Position numbers and translations under genes: made by a program. A stretch of 64,000 nt of DNA from Pedococcus bigeumensis (GTDB lineage Bacteria > Actinomycetota > Actinomycetes > Actinomycetales > Dermatophilaceae), in NCBI RefSeq assembly GCF_006438965.1, contig NZ_RCZM01000002.1, positions 620,001-684,000 of the forward strand. Reading direction: 5' to 3'. The notes under the pieces were generated by a model that was given only the letters and a program-made list of their open reading frames with translations, was not told the DNA's origin and made no database searches. This document shows positions 38,511 to 47,536 of the stretch, piece by piece. Within the stretch, counting starts at the first letter, position 1, and every line of letters starts with the position of its first letter.

Positions 38511-40270
38511 GCACCGACCGCACCGTGTCCGGCGCCGACCCGATCGGGCGCCTGCGCAAGGACGACGCTGAGCCCGAGGCCCCCACGAATCCCGGCCTGA
38601 AGGCCGTCGGTGGCGTCGCGGGCTGGCTCGACGATCGCACCGGAGCCGCCAAGCCGGTCGGCTACCTCATGAAGAAGGTCTTCCCCGACCACTGGTCCTT
38701 CATGCTTGGTGAAGTCGCCATGTACTCCATGATCATCTGCCTGCTCTCGGGCACTTTCCTCACGTTCTGGTTCGTCCCCAGCGCCGGTCAGGTCGTCTAC
38801 GACGGCTCCTACCTGCCGCTGCGTGGCATCACGATGTCCGAGGCGTTCCGCTCGACCGTCGACATCTCCTTCGACATCCGGGGCGGCCTACTGATCCGCC
38901 AGATCCACCACTGGGCCGCACTGATGTTCATCGTCGCGCTCTCCGTGCACATGCTTCGCGTGTTCTTCACCGGCGCGTTCCGCAAGCCGCGCGAGATCAA
39001 CTGGGTCATCGGCACGATCCTGTCGATGCTGGCCCTGATCGAGGGCTTTGCCGGCTACTCCCTGCCGGACGACCTGCTCTCCGGCACCGGGCTGCGCGCC
39101 GCCGAGGGCTTCATGCGCTCGGTGCCCGTGCTCGGGTCCTACCTGTCCTTCGCCCTGTTCGACGGACCGTTCCCGGGTGAGGCAATCATCCCCCGCCTCT
39201 TCTCGATCCACGTGCTGCTGCTGCCGGCCATCCTGGTCGGCCTGTTCACGGCCCACATCGGCCTGGTGTTCGTGCACAAGCACACCCAGTTCCCCGGGCC
39301 GGGTCGTACCAACGACAACGTCGTCGGCTTCCCGGTCATGCCGGTCTACGCGGCGAAGGCCGGTGGCTTCTTCTTCATCGTCTTCGGCGTCATCTCGCTC
39401 ATCTCGGGCCTGGTCACGATCAACCCGATCTGGGCCTACGGTCCCTACGACCCCTCACCGGTCACGGCGGGCTCCCAGCCAGACTGGTACATGGGCTTCG
39501 CCGACGGTGCGTTGCGCCTGCTGCCCGGGTGGCTGGAGTTCACCGCCTTCGGCTTCACGTTCTCGTTCAACGTGATGATCGGCGCCATCCTTCTGATCCC
39601 CGCCATGTACGGCCTGATGGGCGCCTACCCGTTCCTGGAGAAGTGGGTGACCGGCGACAACCGGGAACACCACCTGCTCGACCGGCCGCGCAACAACCCG
39701 ACCCGCACGGGGCTGGGGGTGGCCGCGCTCACCTGGTACGGCATCCTGCTCTTCGCCTCCGGCAACGACCTGATGGCGATCAAGCTGCACCTGTCGATCA
39801 ACGACCTCACCAACATCTTCCGGCTCGGCATCTTCGTGTTTCCGCCGCTCGCCTTCTGGGTCACCAAGCGGATCTGCCTGTCCCTGCAGCGCAAGGACCG
39901 CGACCTGGTCCTGCACGGTCGCGAGACGGGGCGCATCGTGCGCACGGCCGACGGGAAGTTCTTCGAGCAGCACGAGCCGCTCGACGAGTTCACCCGATGG
40001 AACCTCGTGCAGCACGACCGACACGACGTCCTCACGCTAGAGGCGGGCACCGACCAGCACGGGGTGGTCTCCCCGACGGCGCGCAAGGAGAAGGCTCGCT
40101 CGGCGTTGTCGCGGTTCTACTTCACCGACAGCATCAACCCGGTCACCCCGGGCGAGCTCGCGGCTGCGCACCACGACGGCCAGGGCCACGAGGCGATCGA
40201 GGCCGCGCCGAGCAGCGAGAGCCGCCCGGCCCTGGAGAGCTCGCGCAGGGAGCCCCCCAAGCGCCCCTGA
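38507..40270 (+). CDS. qcrB: Cytochrome b subunit of the bcc complex
   Basis: A 587-residue QcrB with eight to nine membrane helices. Heme-b histidines lie in LIRQIHHWAALMFIVALSVHML and IPRLFSIHVLLLPAILVGLF...HIGLVFVHKH; the quinol-site loop is in the NPIWAYGPYDPSPV region. The protein oxidises menaquinol and bifurcates electrons to the Rieske and b hemes. The C-terminal ~130 residues are a soluble charged tail, common in actinobacterial QcrB. It is translationally coupled to qcrA. Confidence 0.96.
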   Translation: MSTDRTVSGADPIGRLRKDDAEPEAPTNPGLKAVGGVAGWLDDRTGAAKPVGYLMKKVFPDHWSFMLGEVAMYSMIICLLSGTFLTFWFVPSAGQVVYDGSYLPLRGITMSEAFRSTVDISFDIRGGLLIRQIHHWAALMFIVALSVHMLRVFFTGAFRKPREINWVIGTILSMLALIEGFAGYSLPDDLLSGTGLRAAEGFMRSVPVLGSYLSFALFDGPFPGEAIIPRLFSIHVLLLPAILVGLFTAHIGLVFVHKHTQFPGPGRTNDNVVGFPVMPVYAAKAGGFFFIVFGVISLISGLVTINPIWAYGPYDPSPVTAGSQPDWYMGFADGALRLLPGWLEFTAFGFTFSFNVMIGAILLIPAMYGLMGAYPFLEKWVTGDNREHHLLDRPRNNPTRTGLGVAALTWYGILLFASGNDLMAIKLHLSINDLTNIFRLGIFVFPPLAFWVTKRICLSLQRKDRDLVLHGRETGRIVRTADGKFFEQHEPLDEFTRWNLVQHDRHDVLTLEAGTDQHGVVSPTARKEKARSALSRFYFTDSINPVTPGELAAAHHDGQGHEAIEAAPSSESRPALESSRREPPKRP

Positions 40271-40360
40271 GCCACCACCTCGACCTCTATGCCGCCCACT
40301 CCACCGAGTGGGCGGCATACGGCGTTCTGGGGCCCGTTGGTGACATGGCAGGCTGGGCGC

Positions 40361-40711
40361 GTGGTCGAGATGGAGGCAGCCGAGTTCGAGGAGGCGGTGG
40401 GTGATGCCCTCGACGCTGTGCCGGCGGAGCTGATGGCGCTGCTCGACAACGTCGTCTTCTTCGTGGCGGACGAGCCACCACCGGGCGACCCCGACCTGCT
40501 GGGCGTCTACGACGGCACGCCGATCACCGAGCGGGGTGACGGCTGGGCCGGCGCGCTCCCGGACCGGATCACGATCTTCCGTGGGCCGCTGACCCGGATG
40601 TGCGCGGACCGGGACGACCTGCTGGACGAGATCGCCGTGACCGTGGTGCACGAGATCGCCCACCACTTCGGGATCGATGACGCCCGGCTGCACGACCTCG
40701 GCTGGGGCTGA
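40361..40711 (+). CDS. Zincin-like metallopeptidase family protein
   Basis: A 116-residue protein from GTG 40361 (MVEM...), with VVHEIAHHFGIDDARLHDLG at the C-terminus. HEIAHHFGI gives HExxHxxG, a compact zinc site, with the final aspartates as possible third ligand. This small family (COG3824-type) is widely conserved next to respiratory or envelope genes and has no firm function. GTG 40361 is chosen over ATG 40370 because the family starts MVEM. A perfect 10-bp hairpin follows the stop at 40717. Confidence 0.85.
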   Translation: MVEMEAAEFEEAVGDALDAVPAELMALLDNVVFFVADEPPPGDPDLLGVYDGTPITERGDGWAGALPDRITIFRGPLTRMCADRDDLLDEIAVTVVHEIAHHFGIDDARLHDLGWG

Positions 40712-40716
40712 ACCAG

Positions 40717-40782
40717 GCCGCCGCCCCGGACGGGCGGCGGCGACGCACGGGTGCCGTGCCCCGATGTCCGGGACACGGCACC
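40717..40782. terminator. Two hairpins between convergent genes
   Basis: Hairpin 1: GCCGCCGCCC (40717-40726), loop CGGAC, GGGCGGCGGC (40732-40741), perfect. Hairpin 2: arms 40750-40763 and 40769-40782, 14 bp with one mismatch, loop 5. They lie between the metallopeptidase stop (40711) and the stop of the leftward secreted-protein gene (40809) and probably serve one gene each. Confidence 0.7.
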
Positions 40783-40808
40783 TGTCGTGCTTGCTGCTAC
40801 AGCGGTTG

Positions 40809-41624
40809 CTACTTCTTGGCGCCGCTCAGCTGGACCGTCTGCTCGGTATAGCCCACTGCGCACTCGAAGGTGCCGCAGGCGAAGGCGAAGGTCACGTTCG
40901 CTCCCTTGCCGCCCTTGAAGACACCGTTGTCGGTGAACGCCGTCCCGGACCAGCTGTGGGTGGCCCTGTCACACTGGATCGGGTTGACGAAGAACGAGCC
41001 GTTGATCTTCACCCGGCCGACCTGCTGGGTGAGGGAGCCCTCGATGTCGCTGAAGAAGTCGTCGGCGTTGCTGCACGAGTAGGTCCCGCTCAGGGTCGCC
41101 GAGCCGTCCTTGTTCGCGACTCCCCTGGGGTTGACCGTCACGGTCGCCTCCGGCGGCGGCGGGGCGTTGTCGAAGGTGACCACCAGGTTGCCGCCCTGGG
41201 TGGCGGTGTCGCTGAAGGCGACCACGTAGTAGGTCTGCCCAGCCGTGGTCGCGAACCCGACCGTGGTGGGACCGCACGCGATGAGGTTGCCGCCGGCCGG
41301 GTCGCCCTCGGTGACCAGGAAGCCGCCGGTGTAGCTCGAGGCCGACATGTCGGCGATGACCCCGCCGTCAGCGCTGGCGGTGTAGCGGAACCAGACGCTG
41401 GCGTTGGTGAACGGTGCCCCGCACTGCGCGTTGAGCGCGGCATCGGTCGCATCGGTCGTGGCGCCGGTGGTGTCCTGCTCGATCGTGCTGGGCAGTGCCG
41501 AGACGACGGTCGCCGTGGCGGCGGTGTCGTTCGGGGCGGGTGCCGCGCTGGCGGCGGTGGCGAGCAGCGGCACCAGGATCAGTGCGGCCGCCGCTGACAG
41601 GGCAGTGCGCTTCATCAACAACAT
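40809..41624 (-). CDS. Secreted protein of unknown function
   Basis: A 271-residue exported protein with a signal peptide (MLLMKRTALSAAAALILVPLLATAASAAP). The first half of the mature part (NDTAATATVVSALPSTIEQDTTGAT...VWFRYTA...GQTYYVVAFSD) resembles the pre-peptidase C-terminal/CARDB-type beta domains of secreted proteins. The second half (VTVNPRGVANKDGSATLSGTYSCS...) is a second beta domain with paired cysteines. ATG 41624 has GGGGG 6 bases upstream. I assign no function. Terminator hairpins follow the stop. Confidence 0.78.
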   Translation of the reverse strand: MLLMKRTALSAAAALILVPLLATAASAAPAPNDTAATATVVSALPSTIEQDTTGATTDATDAALNAQCGAPFTNASVWFRYTASADGGVIADMSASSYTGGFLVTEGDPAGGNLIACGPTTVGFATTAGQTYYVVAFSDTATQGGNLVVTFDNAPPPPEATVTVNPRGVANKDGSATLSGTYSCSNADDFFSDIEGSLTQQVGRVKINGSFFVNPIQCDRATHSWSGTAFTDNGVFKGGKGANVTFAFACGTFECAVGYTEQTVQLSGAKK

Positions 41625-41759
41625 GTGAATCCCCCAGCTGTGTGATGGGCCATCCCCCGTTGGATGGTCACACCCGGATTGACTCCGGCAAGCGGTCCCG
41701 AGGTTGCTTCGTTGACCAAGAAATGGGCCAAGGGCTACCAAGCCTGTGCCGGCGCTCGG

Positions 41760-42761
41760 TCAGGGCAGCGGGAGGTCGAAGGCCGTGGCCATCGACGCTG
41801 CCTTCGCCCCGTGCCCGAGCGGGGCCGTCCCGGTGACCTCGGCGTAGAGCCGGGTGAGCGAGTAGTGGTCGAGCCGGGTCGTGACCACGGCGCCGTGCTG
41901 GCTGGGGTGCACCACGACCGTCAGCACCCTGTTGCCCGCGGACCTGTCGTCCTCGTCCGCGGTGAGCACCACCAGCAGGTGACCCGACCTCCAGTCCGGG
42001 CCGGCCTGGATCCTGGTCATCCAGTCCTTGAACCAGGCGTCGGCGGTCGAGAGGCGGCAGTCGTGCGCGTCGTGGCACAGGTCCGGGACGACCATGCCCG
42101 CGTCGGGCAGTGACCCGGCGGTGATGTCGGCCGCCAGGGCGCTCATCGGCAGGTCGTGCTGGCGGCACAGGGCACGCTCGTCGACGAAGTACGGCCACGG
42201 GTTGTGCTTCACGGCGTACCGCCCGGAGGGAGTCAGGGCGCACGGCTGTGGCATGGCGTCGGCATACACCCCCGCGGTCCGACCTGCCGCGATGGCGCGG
42301 CCGAACACCGACTCCCCGGTGACGGGGACGTTGTCCCCAGGCGCCGCGTCCGTGGTGACGCCGTGGGTGCTGCCCGACGCGATCGCGAGGTAGTTGGGCA
42401 GCGAGGGGTGCCGGGTGGCGAAGTAGCTGGTCGCGTAGCCGTAGGTCCTGGCCAACCGGTAGGTGTAAGGCATGCCGGCCTTCATCTGGGCCAGGGAGTG
42501 GTTCTCGACCACGAAGACGAGCAGCTTGGTGACCGGTGTGCGCACCGTGCTCGGCACCGCGGTGGTCGTCGTCGTTCCGGCGGTCGTACCGGTCGCCGTC
42601 CCGCTCGGCGGGAGGGCGGGAGTCGACGACGACGCGGCACTGGTCGTGCCGCGCTGGCCGGAGACGCCGTCCGGCGTCGAGGTCGCGCACCCGCTCAGGG
42701 CAACGACCAGGCCCACCGCTGCGAGGAGCAGCCCACGGCAACGGGTTGTCGTGGACACCAC
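41760..42761 (-). CDS. Phosphoesterase-family lipoprotein (phospholipase C / acid phosphatase-like)
   Basis: A 333-residue exported lipoprotein; the lipobox GLVVALSGC places the lipidated Cys near residue 24, followed by a Ser/Thr-rich linker. The catalytic domain begins VTKLLVFVVENHSLAQM, the ENHS entry motif of the PF04185 phosphoesterase family (bacterial phospholipase C and AcpA), with SLPNYLAIASG, MVVPDLCHDAHDC and VLTADEDD as later metal-site candidates. Substrate unknown; it would act on the outer membrane face. GTG 42761 has GAGGTGGTGAG just upstream. It is followed at 42801 by the L,D-transpeptidase gene on the same strand. Confidence 0.82.
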   Translation of the reverse strand: MVSTTTRCRGLLLAAVGLVVALSGCATSTPDGVSGQRGTTSAASSSTPALPPSGTATGTTAGTTTTTAVPSTVRTPVTKLLVFVVENHSLAQMKAGMPYTYRLARTYGYATSYFATRHPSLPNYLAIASGSTHGVTTDAAPGDNVPVTGESVFGRAIAAGRTAGVYADAMPQPCALTPSGRYAVKHNPWPYFVDERALCRQHDLPMSALAADITAGSLPDAGMVVPDLCHDAHDCRLSTADAWFKDWMTRIQAGPDWRSGHLLVVLTADEDDRSAGNRVLTVVVHPSQHGAVVTTRLDHYSLTRLYAEVTGTAPLGHGAKAASMATAFDLPLP

Positions 42762-42800
42762 GAACTCACCACCTCAGGCTTGCCGTGGGGCGACCCACCA

Positions 42801-44030
42801 TCAGACGAGGGCGCTCTGCGCCTTCCAGTTCGCGAACGAGTACTGCCAGACGCCGATGCCCTCGGAGGGCTGGAACACGCGGGACGAGCCGGTGAACTTC
42901 ACGATGTCGCCGGCCTTGGAGTTGGCGTACATCCAGGCAGCGTTCGCCGGGGACATGTTGACGCAGCCGTGGCTGACGTTGGCGCTGCCCTGGGAACCGA
43001 CCGACCACGGAGCGGAGTGGAGGTACTCGCCCGTCCAGGTCACGCGCATGGCCGACTGGGTGGTGATCTTGTAGTAGCCGGGCTGGCCCTTCTTGATCCC
43101 GATGGTGGTGGAGTCCATGACCACGGTGCCCTCCTTGCGGATGATCACCTTGATGCCGGAACGGGTCTCCGTCTTCGGACCGGGACGTCCGGCGCTGATC
43201 GGGATGGTGTTGATCACCTTGCCACCGCGGGTGACGGTCATGACGTGGCGCTTGATGTCGACCGTGGAGATCATCGAGGAGCCGATGGTGAAGCTGGCGC
43301 TGTCGTCGTTGCCGATCCACTTGCCCTCACCCGTCTGCACGCCCGTGAGCGGCGCACTGATGGTGACCTTGGTGCCGGGCTGCCAGTAGCTCACGGGGCG
43401 CCACATGAGCTGGCGGTTGTCCAGCCAGCCCCACGCGCCGGGCTGCTTGGGCGAGGTGCTGACCTTGACCAGCCTCTCGACCTCGCCGCGCAGCTTCGCG
43501 GTGGCGACGGGCGAGTCGAACTGGATGCTCGCCGGCATACCGACGCCCACGGTCTCACCTGAGTTGAGGATGCCGTAGGTGGCGGTGACCTTGGGCTTGA
43601 GGGTCGAGAAGGTGGAGGTGGTCGTCGAGGGCGTGCCGTCCGGACCGGTCGCGGTCGCGGTGACGGTGTATGCCGCACTGGGCGCCAGGCGCGCGCTGGA
43701 GGTCCACGATCCATCGCTGCCGAGGTCGCCGGTGACCTTGCGGCCCTTCGCGTCGGCCACGGTGACCTCGCCGAGCGTGCCGGTGGTGGCCTTGACCACG
43801 ACGGACTCGCTGGGCAGGACGTCGGTGGCGTCCTTGGCCGGGCTGATGGTGAGCTCGGCGGGCGTCGCCGTCGCGGAGGACGAGGATGACGAGGAGCTGC
43901 TGCTGGAGCCGGCAGCGACGTTGTCGGTCGCCGGGCTGTCCACGCTGCCTGAGCACGCCGCCAGCAGGGTCACGGCGGTCAACGCTGCCACGGTCATGGC
44001 CAGTCGTGACCCTTGTGTCCTACCCACCAC
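42801..44030 (-). CDS. L,D-transpeptidase lipoprotein with Ig-like domains
   Basis: A 409-residue peptidoglycan 3-3 crosslinking enzyme. The lipobox LTAVTLLAACSG is followed by a run of eleven serines, two Ig-like domains (about residues 60-250) and a YkuD domain with the active site SHGCVNMSPANAAW. The layout matches the mycobacterial LdtMt2 type. GTG 44030 has AGGAG 8 bases upstream, fixing the start; a longer open frame has no support. Two palindromes (44050-44064 and 44104-44118) lie just upstream and may be operators. An L,D-transpeptidase and the VanYZ-like genes in the same window both point to cell-wall remodelling. Confidence 0.92.
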   Translation of the reverse strand: MVGRTQGSRLAMTVAALTAVTLLAACSGSVDSPATDNVAAGSSSSSSSSSSSATATPAELTISPAKDATDVLPSESVVVKATTGTLGEVTVADAKGRKVTGDLGSDGSWTSSARLAPSAAYTVTATATGPDGTPSTTTSTFSTLKPKVTATYGILNSGETVGVGMPASIQFDSPVATAKLRGEVERLVKVSTSPKQPGAWGWLDNRQLMWRPVSYWQPGTKVTISAPLTGVQTGEGKWIGNDDSASFTIGSSMISTVDIKRHVMTVTRGGKVINTIPISAGRPGPKTETRSGIKVIIRKEGTVVMDSTTIGIKKGQPGYYKITTQSAMRVTWTGEYLHSAPWSVGSQGSANVSHGCVNMSPANAAWMYANSKAGDIVKFTGSSRVFQPSEGIGVWQYSFANWKAQSALV

Positions 44031-44283
44031 GTGTGTGCTCCTGTGCTCTGCGCCACCGTGGCGCCCTGTGCGTGAAATGTCTCGTGTCTGCCGGCTGGAC
44101 CGGTCGGACGGTGTCCGATGAAGTCCATCACCCGAACAGACGCCGGGCAGCCGTGATTGGTTGGCTATGCAACTGTGTCCGGCCGGGCGATCACGATTTC
44201 GCGCCAGGCCCCCTGAAGGCCCGCCCCTGCGCGGACCTGACCCCAGTCTACCTGCTCGGCGTGGATGCCCCGTCACGACGAAC
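44031..44283. other. Gene-free region with two palindromes upstream of the L,D-transpeptidase
   Basis: With the terminator at 44284-44323 this 313-bp gap contains no supported gene. It holds GCGCCACCGTGGCGC (44050-44064, 7-1-7, perfect) and TCGGACGGTGTCCGA (44104-44118, 6-3-6, perfect), both upstream of the L,D-transpeptidase start. I looked for a riboswitch-like fold and a -10 and saw none convincing. Confidence 0.5.
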
Positions 44284-44323
44284 AGCCGGGCGCGTCACCC
44301 CGGGTGGGGTGACGCGCCCGGCT
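44284..44323 (-). terminator. Strong terminator of the cta operon
   Basis: AGCCGGGCGCGTCACCCC (44284-44301), loop GGGT, and its exact complement (44306-44323): a perfect 18-bp stem 21 bases after the ctaF stop. Confidence 0.8.
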
Positions 44324-44343
44324 GGGCGATCTGCGAGCCGTCC

Positions 44344-44745
44344 TCAGACGGCGTGCGGGCCCTTGAAGTACTCGAACGTCCAGCCCACGAGGGCGACGAC
44401 GCCGAAGGCCGCACCGATGATGAACAGCCACATTCCGACCGCCAGGCCGAGGAAGCACACGGCAGCGGTGGCGGCGAGGGCCAGCGGCCACCAGGAGTGC
44501 GGGCTGAAGAAGCCGTACTCGCCCTCCTGCTCGGCGATCTCACCGCTCGGGTTGTCTTCCGGACGCTCCGGAAGACGTCGGGCAGTGGCCCACAGGTAGA
44601 AGGCGATCATCGCGCCGAGCCCAGCGGACAGGAACAGCCCGGCCGGGCCGACCGGCTCCTTCCAGTGGGTGAAGATGCCGTAGACGACCCCGACGGGGGC
44701 GAAGAAGGCAGCCAGGATGACGAAGAGCTTGTACTCGATCTTCAC
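44344..44745 (-). CDS. ctaF: Cytochrome c oxidase subunit IV (actinobacterial type)
   Basis: A 133-residue CtaF: MKIEYKLFVILAAFFAPVGVVYG, then the segment LFLSAGLGAMIAFYLWATARR, and after an acidic loop (EDNPSGEIAEQEGEYGFFSPHSWWPLALA) two further helices to FEYFKGPH. The FSPHSWWPL element is the family hallmark. It stabilises the aa3 oxidase. ATG 44745 is 3 bases after the ctaD stop. Last gene of ctaC-ctaD-ctaF, followed by an 18-bp-stem terminator. Confidence 0.93.
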   Translation of the reverse strand: MKIEYKLFVILAAFFAPVGVVYGIFTHWKEPVGPAGLFLSAGLGAMIAFYLWATARRLPERPEDNPSGEIAEQEGEYGFFSPHSWWPLALAATAAVCFLGLAVGMWLFIIGAAFGVVALVGWTFEYFKGPHAV

Positions 44746-44748
44746 GGG

Positions 44749-46545
44749 TCAGTCACGCTCCTCGTGGAACCGCGGGTGCTTGTCATGGTCGAGCTCGCCC
44801 GTCGCGTGGTGCTCGGACGAACGGGTCTCGGCCATGATCCGGGTCAGGGTGTCCGGGTCTGCGTAGACCCCACCGAGCTCGGATGCCTCGGGGTGGTGCA
44901 GGTCGAAGGCCGGGCGTTCCGAGCGGATCCGCGGGAGGGTGTCGAAGTTGTGCCGCGGCGGCGGGCAGGACGTGGCCCACTCGAGCGAGGCGCCGTAACC
45001 CCAAGGGTCGTCGGTCTCGACCAGGGGCGCGGTGCGCCAGGTCTTCCAGACGTTGTAGAGGAACGGCAGGGTGGACGCGGCAAGCAGGAACGCACCGGCC
45101 GTCGACACCTGGTTCATCCAGGTGAAGCCGTCCTCGGGCAGGTAGTCGGCGTACCGACGCGGCATGCCGTCCACGCCCAGCACGTGCTGGATAAGGAAGG
45201 TGGTGTGGAACCCGATGAACAGCATCCAGAAGTGGATCTTGCCGAGCGTCTCGTCGAGCATCCGCCCGGTGAACTTGGGCCACCAGAAGTAGAAGCCGGC
45301 GAACATCGCGAACACCACGGTGCCGAAGACGACGTAGTGGAAGTGAGCCACGACGAAGTAGCTGTCGGACAGGTGGAAGTCCAGGGCCGGGCTGGACAGG
45401 ATGATGCCGGTCAGGCCACCGAACAGGAAGGTGACGAGGAAGCCGATCGCCCAGAGCATCGGCGTCTCGAAGGACAGCTTGCCGCCCCACATCGTGCCGA
45501 TCCAGTTGAAGAACTTCACGCCGGTCGGGACCGCGATCAGCATGGTCATCACCGCGAAGAACGGCAGCAGCACCTGGCCGGTGGCGTACATGTGGTGGGC
45601 CCACACGGTCACCGAGAGGGCGGCGATGCCGATGGTCGCGAAGACCAGCGTCTTGTAGCCGAAGATCGGCTTGCGCGAGAACACCGGCAGGATCTCGGAG
45701 ATGATGCCGAAGAACGGCAGCGCGATGATGTAGACCTCGGGGTGGCCGAAGAACCAGAACAGGTGTTGCCAGAGCATTGGCCCACCGTTGTCGGCCTCGA
45801 AGATCTGCGCCCCGAACTTGCGGTCGGCACCGAGCGCGAGCAGCGCCGACGCCAGCACCGGGAAGGCCATCAGCACGAGCAGGCTCGTGACCAGGATGGT
45901 CCAGGTGAAGATCGGCATCCGGAACATCGTCATGCCGGGCGCGCGCATGCAGATGATCGTGGTGATGAAGTTGACGGCACCCAGGATGGTTCCGAAACCA
46001 CCGAGCGCCAGGCCGAAGACCCAGAGGTCACCGCCGAGGCCCGGGGTGTTGGACGCGTCCGACAGCGGGGAGTACGCGAACCAGCCGAACGACGCGGCAC
46101 CCGTGGGGGTGAGGAAGCCGGCGGAGGCGATCAGCCCGCCGAACAGGTAGAGCCAGTAGGCGAACATGTTCAGCCGCGGGAAGGCGACGTCGGGGGCACC
46201 GATCTGGATCGGCATGAGCGCGTTGGCGAAGCCGGCGAACAGCGGCGTCGCGAACAGCAGCAGCATGATCGTGCCGTGCATCGTGAACAGCTGGTTGAAC
46301 TGGTCGGGGTTGTCCACGACCTGCAGCCCCGGCTGGAACAGCTCGGCTCGGATCAGCAGGGCGAGGATGCCGCCGAAGATGAAGAAGATGAACGAGGTGA
46401 TGAAGTAGAGGTTGCCGATCACCTTGTGGTCGGTCGTCGACGCCCACTTCACGAAGGTCTGGCCCTTGGTGAGGCGACGGGTCGCCGTGGCCTCGGTGGA
46501 GCGGTAGTACATCCCCGCCGAGGTGGACTCGGTTGCCGCTGCCAT
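44749..46545 (-). CDS. ctaD: Cytochrome c oxidase subunit I
   Basis: A 598-residue heme-copper oxidase subunit with about twelve membrane helices. It has [19 protein letters not shown], the CuB/Tyr loop; HHMYATGQ, the CuB His pair; and further conserved [28 protein letters not shown] with the heme a3/a histidines. It reduces O2 and pumps protons. The start is ATG 46545, which overlaps the ctaC stop by one base (TGATG) with GGGAGC upstream; a longer open frame into ctaC is a shadow. The acidic C-terminal tail is short. Confidence 0.96.
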   Translation of the reverse strand: MAAATESTSAGMYYRSTEATATRRLTKGQTFVKWASTTDHKVIGNLYFITSFIFFIFGGILALLIRAELFQPGLQVVDNPDQFNQLFTMHGTIMLLLFATPLFAGFANALMPIQIGAPDVAFPRLNMFAYWLYLFGGLIASAGFLTPTGAASFGWFAYSPLSDASNTPGLGGDLWVFGLALGGFGTILGAVNFITTIICMRAPGMTMFRMPIFTWTILVTSLLVLMAFPVLASALLALGADRKFGAQIFEADNGGPMLWQHLFWFFGHPEVYIIALPFFGIISEILPVFSRKPIFGYKTLVFATIGIAALSVTVWAHHMYATGQVLLPFFAVMTMLIAVPTGVKFFNWIGTMWGGKLSFETPMLWAIGFLVTFLFGGLTGIILSSPALDFHLSDSYFVVAHFHYVVFGTVVFAMFAGFYFWWPKFTGRMLDETLGKIHFWMLFIGFHTTFLIQHVLGVDGMPRRYADYLPEDGFTWMNQVSTAGAFLLAASTLPFLYNVWKTWRTAPLVETDDPWGYGASLEWATSCPPPRHNFDTLPRIRSERPAFDLHHPEASELGGVYADPDTLTRIMAETRSSEHHATGELDHDKHPRFHEERD

Positions 46546-47474
46546 CAGTTGCTCCCTGCACTCGGAAGAAGGCCTTGGTCTTCGTCCATGACCTTCGAGG
46601 GGTTCAGGCTGTTGTCCAGCTGACCGGTGTTGCCCTGGGCCTTGAGCTCCGCGATGTGCTGCTCGTAGGCCGCCTGGTCGACGACCTTGACGTTGAACAG
46701 CATCTGGGAGTGGTAGGCGCCGCAGAGCTCGGCACACTTGCCCTTGAAGTCGCCGGTCTCGGTCGGGAACACCTGGAACTTGTTGACCCGCCCGGGGATC
46801 ATGTCGAGCTTCTGCAGGAACGCCGGCACCCAGAACGAGTGGATGACGTCCCGCGAGGTGAGCACGAACTCGGTCCGCTTGTTGACGGGCAGGTAGAGGG
46901 TCGGGAGGTTCTTCTCGGCGCCCGGCTTCCCCGTCAGCTCGGCCTGCGTGCCGCTCTCGAAGGTCTGCTCGTTGACGTAGTTGAAGTCCCAGCTCCACTT
47001 CTTGCCGACGACGTTGACCACGACGTCGGGGTGCTTGGAGGTGTCCAGCAGGGCCGCCTCGTCACGCGCGGTGTAGTAGAAGAGCACCGCGATCATGAAG
47101 ACCGGGACGATCGTGTAGAGGATCTCCATCGGCACGTTGTAGCGCAGCTGCACTGGCAGGGTGGTGTCGTCCTTCTTGCGGCGGTAGGCCACGACGCACC
47201 AGCCGATCAGGCCCCAGACGATGACGCCGACGATGAGCGCGGCGATCCAGGCTCCGTTCCAGAGCGTGGTCACCCGCTCCCCGCCCTGGGTCACCGCGCG
47301 GGGCAGGAAACCGTCCTGCACGCGGCCGGCACACCCCGAGAGGGTGAGGGCCACGAGCGACAGCCCTAGAGCCGTGGTCGTGCTCCTGCTGAGGGGCCGC
47401 CGCCGGTGTGGGCGCGGCGCAGAGACGTCGTGCTGACGCAACGGTGCACCTTCTTCGAAACAGTGATGGGCCAT
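46545..47474 (-). CDS. ctaC: Cytochrome c oxidase subunit II (lipoprotein)
   Basis: A 309-residue CtaC. Signal peptide with lipobox LVALTLSGC, two membrane helices ([21 protein letters not shown] and [20 protein letters not shown]) and the periplasmic-side cupredoxin domain with the CuA site HSFWVPAF...[12 protein letters not shown]. It receives electrons from QcrC. ATG 47474 gives a long leader before the lipobox; a TTG at about 47445 with GAAGGTG upstream is an alternative. A TAGGGT -10 sits 8 bases before ATG 47474. It starts the leftward ctaC-D-F operon, divergent from the NifS-like gene. Confidence 0.94.
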   Translation of the reverse strand: MAHHCFEEGAPLRQHDVSAPRPHRRRPLSRSTTTALGLSLVALTLSGCAGRVQDGFLPRAVTQGGERVTTLWNGAWIAALIVGVIVWGLIGWCVVAYRRKKDDTTLPVQLRYNVPMEILYTIVPVFMIAVLFYYTARDEAALLDTSKHPDVVVNVVGKKWSWDFNYVNEQTFESGTQAELTGKPGAEKNLPTLYLPVNKRTEFVLTSRDVIHSFWVPAFLQKLDMIPGRVNKFQVFPTETGDFKGKCAELCGAYHSQMLFNVKVVDQAAYEQHIAELKAQGNTGQLDNSLNPSKVMDEDQGLLPSAGSN

Positions 47475-47524
47475 CGCGCCAAACCCTACTCCAGAGGGTG
47501 CCTGCCGTCCGGTCAGGGTGGGAC

Positions 47525-47530
47525 TAACGT
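47525..47530 (+). promoter_or_regulatory. -10 element (TAACGT), leaderless NifS-like/TusA operon
   Basis: TAACGT lies 6 bases before GTG 47537, 62 bases from the divergent ctaC start. Confidence 0.6.
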
Positions 47531-47536
47531 CGAGGT

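Noticed and set aside
44031-44283. A cyclic-di-AMP or other riboswitch upstream of the L,D-transpeptidase
   Set aside because: I could not find the conserved motifs or a multi-stem fold; only two short perfect palindromes are present.
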